64,000 nucleotides of DNA from Vespa crabro. Its lineage: Eukaryota; Arthropoda; Insecta; Hymenoptera; Vespidae. The notes below the pieces were generated by a model, which searched no databases, had not been told where the DNA came from, and saw nothing but the letters and a program-made list of their open reading frames with translations. The DNA lies in the NCBI RefSeq assembly GCF_910589235.1, contig NW_025813664.1, positions 223,176 through 287,175 of the forward strand, read 5' to 3'. Both the position numbers and the translations under genes were made by a program. Shown in pieces: positions 55,254-64,000 of this stretch. Position 1 is the stretch's first letter. Each line of letters opens with the position of its first letter.

Positions 55254-56617
55254 TTGCATTTCATAAGATCAAACATCTATTTTATATTGGAATCAAAGTT
55301 TTTAACATTCTTTCATATCGTATATACGATTTTTCGCTCATATACGCGTATCGTCGAAAAACGAAAACTTGAAATCTCGTTCAATTTCAATGATTTTATA
55401 TTCTATCGATGCAGAATAAAGAATATAACAAGAATATAACGCTTCTACTATGTTTAAATACGCGTTTTCATATGATAATTGTCGAAAAACGTAATCGACA
55501 TACGCGAATTTCGGTATATGCGAAGATAAAATCGTGAAATCTTTAATAATACTTGTGCCACAGTTAGAAAAATGTTACCAATCGATTCAGAACATTGCAT
55601 TTCATAAGATCAAACATCTATTTTATATTGGAATCAAAGTTTTTAACATTCTTTCATATCGTATATACGATTTTTCGCTCATATACGCGTATCGTCGAAA
55701 AACGAAAACTTGAAATCTCGTTCAATTTCAATGATTTTATATTCTATCGATGCACAATAAAGAATATAACAAGAATATAACGTTTTTACTATGTTTAAAT
55801 ACGCGTTTTCATATGATAATTGTAGAAAAACGTAATCGACATACGCGAATTTCGGTATATGCGAAGATAAAATCGTGATATCTTTAATAATACTTGTGCC
55901 ACAGTTAGAAAAATGTTACCAATCGATTCAGAACATTGCATTTCATAAGATCAAACATCTATTTTATATTGGAATCAAAGTTTTTAACATTCTTTCATAT
56001 CGTATATACGATTTTTCGCTCATATACGCGTATCGTCGAAAAACGAAAACTTGAAATCTCGTTCAATTTCAATGATTTTATATTCTATCGATGCAGAATA
56101 AAGAATATAACAAGAATATAACGCTTCTACTATGTTTAAATACGCGTTTTCATATGATAATTGTCGAAAAACGTAATCGACATACGCGAATTTCGGTATA
56201 TGCGAAGATAAAATCGTGAAATCTTTAATAATACTTGTGCCACAGTTAGAAAAATGTTACCAATCGATTCAGAACATTGCATTTCATAAGATCAAACATC
56301 TATTTTATATTGGAATCAAAGTTTTTAACATTCTTTCATATCGTATATACGATTTTTCGCTCATATACGCGTATCGTCGAAAAACGAAAACTTGAAATCT
56401 CGTTCAATTTCAATGATTTTATATTCTATCGATGCACAATAAAGAATATAACAAGAATATAACGTTTTTACTATGTTTAAATACGCGTTTTCATATGATA
56501 ATTGTAGAAAAACGTAATCGACATACGCGAATTTCGGTATATGCGAAGATAAAATCGTGAAATCTTTAATAATACTTGTGCCACAGTTAGAAAAATGTTA
56601 CCAATCGATTCAGAACA
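55254..56617 (+). repeat. Two-unit higher-order repeat, two copies (682 bp each)
   Basis: Units alternate ACGCTTCTAC (55254 and 55936) and GCACAATA with TGTAGAAAAA (55595 and 56277). The two dimers, 55254-55935 and 55936-56617, differ at GTGATATCT near 55877, present only in the first. A related pair (ACGTTTCTAC then GCACAATA) is at 61396-62077. Confidence 0.88.
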
Positions 56618-59004
56618 TTGCATTTCATAAGATCAAACATCTATTTTATATTGGAATCAAAGTTTTTAACATTCTTTCATATCGTATATACGATTTTTCG
56701 CTCATATACGCGTATCGTCGAAAAACGAAAACTTGAAATCTCGTTCAATTTCAATGATTTTATATTCTATCGATGCAGAATAAAGAATATAACAAGAATA
56801 TAACGTTTTTACTATGTTTAAATACGCGTTTTCATATGATAATTGTCGAAAAACGTAATCGACATACGCGAATTTCGGTATATGCGAAGATAAAATCGTG
56901 AAATCTTTAATAATACTTGTGCCACAGTTAGAAAAATGTTACCAATCGTTTCAGAACATTGCATTTCATAAGATCAAATATCTATTTTATATTGGAATCA
57001 AAGTTTTTAACATTCTTTCATATCGTATGTACGATTTTTCGCTCATATACGCGTATCGTCGAAAAACGAAAACTTGAAATCTCGTTCAATTTCAATGATT
57101 TTATATTCTATCGATGCAGAATAAAGAATATAACAAGAATATAACGTTTTTACTATGTTTAAATACGCGTTTTCATATGATAATTGTCGAAAAACGTAAT
57201 CGACATACGCGAATTTCGGTATATGCGAAGATAAAATCGTGAAATCTTTAATAATACTTGTGCCACAGTTAGAAAAATGTTACCAATCGATTCAGAACAT
57301 TGCATTTCATAAGATGAAACATCTATTTTATATTGGAATCAAAGTTTTTAACATTCTTTCATATCGTATATACGATTTTTCGCTCATATACGCGTATCGT
57401 CGAAAAACGAAAACTTGAAATCTCGTTCAATTTCAATGATTTTATTTTCTATCGATGCAGAATAAAGAATATAACAAGAATATAACGTTTCTACTATGTT
57501 TAAATACGCGTTTTCATATGATAATTGTCGAAAAACGTAATCGACATACGCGAATTTCGGTATATGCGAAGATAAAATCGTGAAATCTTTAATAATACTT
57601 GTGCCACAGTTAGAAAAATGTTACCAATCGATTCAGAACATTGCATTTCTTAAGATCAAACATCTATTTTATATTGGAATCAAAGTTTTTAACATTCTTT
57701 CATATCGTATATACGATTTTTCGCTCATATACGCGTATCGTCGAAAAACGAAAACTTGAAATCTCGTTCAATTTCAATGATTTTATATTCTATCGTTGCA
57801 GAATAATGAATATAACAAGAATATAACGTTTTTACTATGTTTAAATACGCGTTTTCATATGATAATTGTCGAAAAACGTAATCGACATACGCGAATTTCG
57901 GTATATGCGAAGATAAAATCGTGAAATCTTTAATAATACTTGTGCCACAGTTAGAAAAATGTTACCAATCGATTCAGAACATTGCATTTCATAAGATCAA
58001 ACATCTATTTTATATTGGAATCAAAGTTTTTAACATTCTTTCATATCGTATATACGATTTTTCGCTCATATACGCGTATCGTCGAAAAACGAAAACTTGA
58101 AATCTCGTTCAATTTCAATGATTTTATATTCTATCGATGCAGAATAAAGAAAATAACAAGAATATAACGTTTTTACTATGTTTAAATACGCGTTTTCATA
58201 TGATAATTGTCGAAAAACGTAATCGACATACGCGAATTTCGGTATATGCGAAGATAAAATCGTGAAATCTTTAATAATACTTGTGCCACAGTTAGAAAAA
58301 TGTTACCAATCGATTCAGAACATTGCATTTCATAAGATCAAACATCTATTTTATATTGGAATCAAAGTTTTTAACATTCTTTCATATCGTATATACGATT
58401 TTTCGCTCATATACGCGTATCGTCGAAAAACGAAAACTTGAAATCTCGTTCAATTTCAATGATTTTATATTCTATCGATGCAGAATAAAGAATATAACAA
58501 GAATATAACGTTTTTACTATGTTTAAATACGCGTTTTCATATGATAATTGTCGAAAAACGTAATCGACATACGCGAATTTCGGTATATGCGAAGATAAAA
58601 TCGTGAAATCTTTAATAATACTTGTGCCACAGTTAGAAAAATGTTACCAATCGATTCAGAACATTGCATTTCATAAGATCAAACATCTATTTTATATTGG
58701 AATCAAAGTTTTTAACATTCTTTCATATCGTATATACGATTTTTCGCTCATATACGCGTATCGTCGAAAAACGAAAACTTGAAATCTCGTTCAATTTCAA
58801 TGATTTTATATTCTATCGATGCAGAATAAAGAATATAACAAGAATATAACGTTTTTACTATGTTTAAATACGCGTTTTCATATAATAATTGTCGAAAAAC
58901 GTAATCGACATACGCGAATTTCGGTATATGCGAAGATAAAATCGTGAAATCTTTAATAATACTTGTGCCACAGTTAGAAAAATGTTACCAATCGATTCAG
59001 AACA
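56618..59004 (+). repeat. Seven divergent 341-bp units
   Basis: Private changes include AATCGTTTCAG near 56947, CAAATATC and GTATGTACG in the 56959 unit, GATGAAAC and TTATTTTCTA in the 57300 unit, GAAAATAAC at 57982 and CATATAATAATT near 58882. The 57641 unit has TTTCTTAAG and CGTTGCAGAATAATG; the latter combination recurs at 60712 and 62419. Confidence 0.88.
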
Positions 59005-59687
59005 TTGCATTTCATAAGATCAAACATCTATTTTATATTGGAATCAAAGTTTTTAACATTCTTTCATATCGTATATACGATTTTTCGCTCATATACGCGT
59101 ATCGTCGAAAAACGAAAACTTGAAATCTCGTTCAATTTCAATGATTTTATATTCTATCGATGCAGAATAAAGAATATAACAAGAATATAACGTTTCTACT
59201 ATGTTTAAATACACGTTTTCATATGATAATTGTCGAAAAACGTAATAGACATACGCGAATTTCGGTATATGCGAAGATAAAATCGTGAAATCTTTAATAA
59301 TACTTGTGCCACAGTTAGAAAAATGTTACCAATCGATTCAGAACATTGCATTTCATAAGATCAAACATCTATTTTATATTGGAATCAAAGTTTTTAACAT
59401 TCTTTCATATCGTATATACGATTTTTCGCTCATATACGCGTATCGTCGAAAAAACGAAAACTTGAAATCTCGTTCAATTTCAATGATTTTATATTCTATC
59501 GATGCAGAATAAAGAATATAACAAGAATATAACGTTTCTACTATGTTTAAATACACGTTTTCATATGATAATTGTCGAAAAACGTAATAGACATACGCGA
59601 ATTTCGGTATATGCGAAGATAAAATCGTGAAATCTTTAATAATACTTGTGCCACAGTTAGAAAAATGTTACCAATCGATTCAGAACA
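59005..59687 (+). repeat. Tandem unit duplication, second unit 342 bp
   Basis: The units at 59005 and 59346 share ACGTTTCTAC, ACACGTTTT and AATAGACAT, so one was copied from the other. The second has an extra A in the first GTCGAAAAACG (A6, near 59454), making it 342 bp. A third unit with all three markers is at 61396. Confidence 0.88.
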
Positions 59688-61395
59688 TTGCATTTCATAA
59701 GATCAAACATCTATTTTATATTGGAATCAAAGTTTTTAACATTCTTTCATATCGTATATACGATTTTTCGCTCATATACGCGTATCGTCGAAAAACAAAA
59801 ACTTGAAATCTCGTTCAATTTCAATGATTTTATATTCTATCGATGCAGAATAAAGAATATAACAAGAATATAACGTTTTTACTATGTTTAAATACGCGTT
59901 TTCATATGATAATTGTCGAAAAACGTAATCGACATACGCGAATTTCGGTATATGCGAAGATAAAATCGTGAAATCTTTAATAATACTTGTGCCACAGTTA
60001 GAAAAATGTTACCAATCGATTCAGAACATTGCATTTCATAAGATCAAACATCTATTTTATATTGGAATCAAAGTTTTTAACATTCTTTCATATCGTATAT
60101 ACGATTTTTCGCTCATATACGCGTATCGTCGAAAAACGAAAACTTGAAATCTCATTCAATTTCAATGATTTTATATTCTATCGATGCAGAATAAAGAATA
60201 TAACAAGAATATAACGTTTTTACTATGTTTAAATACGCGTTTTCATATGATAATTGTCGAAAAAACGTAATCGACATACGCGAATTTCGGTATATGCGAA
60301 GATAAAATCGTGAAATCTTTAATAATACTTGTGCCACAGTTAGAAAAATGTTACCAATCGATTCAGAACATTGCATTTCATAAGATCAAACATCTATTTT
60401 ATATTGGAATCAAAGTTTTTAACATTCTTTCATATCGTATATACGATTTTTCGCTCATATACGCGTATCGTCGAAAAACGAAAACTTGAAATCTCGTTCA
60501 ATTTCAATGATTTTATATTCTATCGATGCAGAATAAAGAATATAACAAGAATATAACGTTTTTACTATGTTTAAATACGCGTTTTCATATGATAATTGTC
60601 GAAAAACGTAATCGACATACGCGAATTTCGGTATATGCGAAGATAAAATCGTGAAATCTTTAATAATACTTGTGCCACAGTTAGAAAAATGTTACCAATC
60701 GATTTAGAACATTGCATTTCATAAGATCAAACATCTATTTTATATTGGAATCAAAGTTTTTAACATTCTTTCATATCGTGTATACGATTTTTTCGCTCAT
60801 ATACGCGTATCGTCGAAAAACGAAAACTTGAAATCTCGTTCAATTTCAATGATTTTATATTCTATCGTTGCAGAATAATGAATATAACAAGAATATAACG
60901 TTTTTACTATGTTTAAATACGCGTTTTCATATGATAATTGTCGAAAAACGTAATCGACATACGCGAATTTCGGTATATGCGAAGATAAAATCGTGAAATC
61001 TTTAATAATACTTGTGCCACAGTTAGAAAAATGTTACCAATCGATTCAGAACATTGCATTTCATAAGATCAAACATCTATTTTATATTGGAATCAAAGTT
61101 TTTAACATTCTTTCATATCGTATATACGATTTTTCGCTCATATACGCGTATCGTCGAAAAACGAAAACTTGAAATCTCGTTCAATTTCAATGATTTTATA
61201 TTCTATCGATGCAGAATAAAGAATATAACAAGAATATAACGTTTTTACTATGTTTAAATACGCGTTTTCATATGATAATTGTCGAAAAAACGTAATCGAC
61301 ATACGCGAATTTCGGTATATGCGAAGATAAAATCGTGAAATCTTTAATAATACTTGTGCCACAGTTAGAAAAATGTTACCAATCGATTCAGAACA
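59688..61395 (+). repeat. Five units including three of 342 bp
   Basis: The 59688 unit has AAAAACAAAAAC (a substitution at the site deleted in 340-bp units). The 60029 and 61054 units have an extra A in the second GTCGAAAAACG (near 60259 and 61289). The 60712 unit has an extra T in the T-run after the palindrome (near 60787), plus GTGTATACG and CGTTGCAGAATAATG. 60029 and 61054 share their insertion at a distance of 1,025 bp, three units. Confidence 0.88.
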
Positions 61396-63782
61396 TTGCA
61401 TTTCATAAGATCAAACATCTATTTTATATTGGAATCAAAGTTTTTAACATTCTTTCATATCGTATATACGATTTTTCGCTCATATACGCGTATCGTCGAA
61501 AAACGAAAACTTGAAATCTCGTTCAATTTCAATGATTTTATATTCTATCGATGCAGAATAAAGAATATAACAAGAATATAACGTTTCTACTATGTTTAAA
61601 TACACGTTTTCATATGATAATTGTCGAAAAACGTAATAGACATACGCGAATTTCGGTATATGCGAAGATAAAATCGTGAAATCTTTAATAATACTTGTGC
61701 CACAGTTAGAAAAATGTTACCAATCGATTCAGAACATTGCATTTCATAAGATCAAACATCTATTTTATATTGGAATCAAAGTTTTTAACATTCTTTCATA
61801 TCGTATATACGATTTTTCGCTCATATACGCGTATCGTCGAAAAACGAAAACTTGAAATCTCGTTCAATTTCAATGATTTTATATTCTATCGATGCACAAT
61901 AAAGAATATAACAAGAATATAACGTTTTTACTATGTTTAAATACGCGTTTTCATATGATAATTGTCGAAAAACGTAATCGACATACGCGAATTTCGGTAT
62001 ATGCGAAGATAAAATCGTGAAATCTTTAATAATACTTGTGCCACAGTTAGAAAAATGTTACCAATCGATTCAGAACATTGCATTTCATAAGATCAAACAT
62101 CTATTTTATATTGGAATCAAAGTTTTTAACATTCTTTCATATCGTATATACGATTTTTCGCTCATATACGCGTATCGTCGAAAAACGAAAACTTGAAATC
62201 TCGTTCAATTTCAATGATTTTATATTCTATCGATGCAGAATAAAGAATATAACAAGAATATAACGTTTTTACTATGTTTAAATACGCGTTTTCATATGAT
62301 AATTGTCGAAAAACGTAATCGACATACGCGAATTTCGTTATATGCGAAGATAAAATCGTGAAATCTTTAATAATACTTGTGCCACAGTTAGAAAAATGTT
62401 ACCAATCGATTCAGAACATTGCATTTCATAAGATCAAACATCTATTTTATATTGGAATCAAAGTTTTTAACATTCTTTCATATCCTATATACGATTTTTC
62501 GCTCATATACGCGTATCGTCGAAAAACGAAAACTTGAAATCTCGTTCAATTTCAATGATTTTATATTCTATCGTTGCAGAATAATGAATATAACAAGAAT
62601 ATAACGTTTTTACTATGTTTAAATACGCGTTTTCATATGATAATTGTCGAAAAACGTAATCGACATACGCGAATTTCGGTATATGCGAAGATAAAATCGT
62701 GAAATCTTTAATAATACTTGTGCCACAGTTAGAAAAATGTTACCAATCGATTCAGAACATTGCATTTCATAAGATCAAACATCTATTTTATATTGGAATC
62801 AAAGTTTTTAACATTCTTTCATATCGTATATACGATTTTTCGCTCATATACGCGTATCGTCGAAAAACGAAAACATGAAATCTCGTTCAATTTCAATGAT
62901 TTTATATTCTATCGATGCAGAATAAAGAATATAACAAGAATATAACGTTTTTACTATGTTTAAATACGCGTTTTCATATGATAATTGTCGAAAAACGTAA
63001 TCGACATACGCGAATTTCGGTATATGCGAAGATAAAATCGTGAAATCTTTAATAATACTTGTGCCACAGTTAGAAAAATGTTACCAATCGATTCAGAACA
63101 TTGCATTTCATAAGATCAAACATCTATTTTATATTGGAATCAAAGTTTTTAACATTCTTTCATATCGTATATACGATTTTTCGCTCATATACGCGTATCG
63201 TCGAAAAACGAAAACTTGAAATCTCGTTCAATTTCAATGATTTTATATTCTATCGATGCTGAATAAAGAATATAACAAGAATATAACGTATTTACTATGT
63301 TTAAATACGCGTTTTCATATGATAATTGTCGAAAAACGTAATCGACATACGCGAATTTCGGTATATGCGATGATAAAATCGTGAAATCTTTAATAATACT
63401 TGTGCCACAGTTAGAAAAATGTTACCAATCGATTCAGAACATTGCATTTCATAAGATCAAACATCTATTTTATATTGGAATCAAAGTTTTTAACATTCTT
63501 TCATATCGTATATACGATTTTTCGCTCATATACGCGTATCGTCGAAAAACGAAAACTTGAAATCTCGTTCAATTTCAATGATTTTATATTCTATCGATGC
63601 AGAATAAAGAATATAACAAGAATATAACGTTTTTACTATGTTTAAATACGCGTTTTCATATGATAATTGTCGAAAAACGTAATCGACATACGCGAATTTC
63701 GGTATATGCGAAGATAAAATCGTGAAATCTTTAATAATACTTGTGCCACAGTTAGAAAAATGTTACCAATCGATTCAGAACA
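61396..63782 (+). repeat. Seven 341-bp units near right edge
   Basis: Markers are ACGTTTCTAC, ACACG and AATAGAC (61396), GCACAATA (61737), TTCGTTATAT (62078), ATCCTATAT plus CGTTGCAGAATAATG (62419), AAACATGAAA (62760), GCTGAAT plus ACGTATTTAC plus GCGATGAT (63101) and a plain unit (63442). Many changes are private to one unit. Confidence 0.9.
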
Positions 63783-64000
63783 TTGCATTTCATAAGATCA
63801 AACATTAATTTTATATTGGAAGCAAAGTTTTTAACATTCTTTCATATCGTATATACGATTTTTCGCTCATATACGCGTATCGTCGAAAAACGAAAACTTG
63901 AAATCTCGTTCAATTTCAATGATTTTATATTCTATCGATGCAGAATAAAGAATATAACAAGAATATAACGTTTTTACTATGTTTAAATACGCGTTTTCAT
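63783..64000 (+). repeat. Partial satellite unit at right window edge
   Basis: This is the first 218 bases of a unit, cut by the window end. It carries variants not seen elsewhere in this window: CATTAATTTT for CATCTATTTT near 63805 and GGAAGCAAAG for GGAATCAAAG near 63822. The array continues beyond the right edge. Confidence 0.95.

Larger units (their letters stand above)
1..64000 (+). repeat. 341-bp satellite DNA array, about 187.8 units
   Basis: The same 341-bp sequence repeats head to tail across the entire window, always in the same orientation. Unit starts (TTGCAT...) fall at 45, 386, 727, 1068 and so on to 63783, giving 187 complete units and two partial ones. Of the complete units, 174 are exactly 341 bp; the 13 exceptions are listed separately. 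Most units differ from the consensus at zero to three positions. Composition is about 29% GC with abundant CpG. No transposon, unique spacer, inverted segment or gene interrupts the array. Unit lengths near 170 or 340 bp are common in centromeric and pericentromeric satellites, so this is probably constitutive heterochromatin; the chromosomal location is inference. I do not recognise the family. Confidence 0.98.

Noticed and set aside
61138..61401. Reverse-strand frames of 60-87 codons (15806-16003, 59374-59556, 60152-60376, 61138-61401)
   Set aside because: They arise in units where a single base change or insertion opens a longer frame on the minus strand. They are accidental by-products of satellite variants.
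1..64000. CRISPR array or prokaryotic direct repeats
   Set aside because: The repeating unit is 341 bp with no short repeat and unique spacer pattern, and there are no neighbouring genes.
1..64000. Ribosomal DNA spacer or tRNA/5S-derived repeat
   Set aside because: No rRNA, tRNA or pol III box A/box B sequence could be recognised within the unit, and no gene interrupts the array.
1..64000. A new multi-gene biological system
   Set aside because: The window contains a single repeated non-coding unit and no genes, so nothing here can be described as a gene system.

Overview
The whole 64,000-base window is one uninterrupted head-to-tail satellite DNA array. The repeat unit is 341 bp, about 29% GC (98 G+C of 341 by hand count). 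Taking the phase that starts at TTGCAT, there are 187 complete units from 45 to 63782, with a 44-bp partial unit at the left edge and a 218-bp partial unit at the right edge. All units lie in the same orientation. I see no transposon, inverted block, unique DNA, RNA gene or credible protein gene. Of the 187 complete units, 174 are exactly 341 bp, five are 340 bp, four are 334 bp and four are 342 bp; these counts add up exactly to the observed span.

The window is a eukaryotic (peri)centromeric-type heterochromatin satellite. The AT-rich base composition with strongly over-represented CpG (22 per unit against about 7 expected from base composition) resembles an insect genome with little germline CpG loss, possibly hymenopteran; that assignment is a guess. 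I do not recognise the satellite family.

Units differ from the consensus by only zero to a few bases, and these differences form recurrent unit classes. Class A has GTCGTAAAAC and AAATCCTTA. Class B has TGTAGAAAAA, usually with GAGAAATG at its end. Class C has TTGCCGAAA, GATGAAATC and GTAAAATC. Class D1 has TTTTTGCTATG and AAATCATTA; class D2 has only TTTTTGCTATG. Class H has GCATTGCAT at the start. Class M has AATAATGAAT, in most copies with ACGAG. The order of these classes shows several higher-order repeats of different period in one array.

Layout: 1-12.7 kb holds a six-unit block (7546-9591) that matches 1068-4476 minus four units. 12.7-17.7 kb holds a three-unit block later repeated at 35.2 kb. 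17.8-22.5 kb holds two copies of an eight-unit, 2,727-bp repeat. 25.6-34.5 kb holds two copies of a 13-unit, 4,433-bp repeat. 33.1-40.6 kb holds a nine-unit, 3,062-bp repeat with rearranged copies and two chimeric units where crossover points can be mapped. 40.9-43.7 kb is a rearranged copy of the 16.7-22 kb region. 43.7-51.8 kb has two copies of an eight-unit block separated by a different eight-unit block (offset 5,456 bp). 51.8-64 kb has fewer long repeats, many private variants and all four 342-bp units, as expected if homogenisation weakens towards an array edge.

The unit also has internal structure: a perfect 14-bp palindrome, an 11-bp tandem duplication, a repeated GTCGAAAAACG motif, and co-linear similarities suggesting that the 341-bp unit arose from a dimer of roughly 165- and 176-bp subunits. 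I found no new gene system here; the interest lies in how the array evolves.
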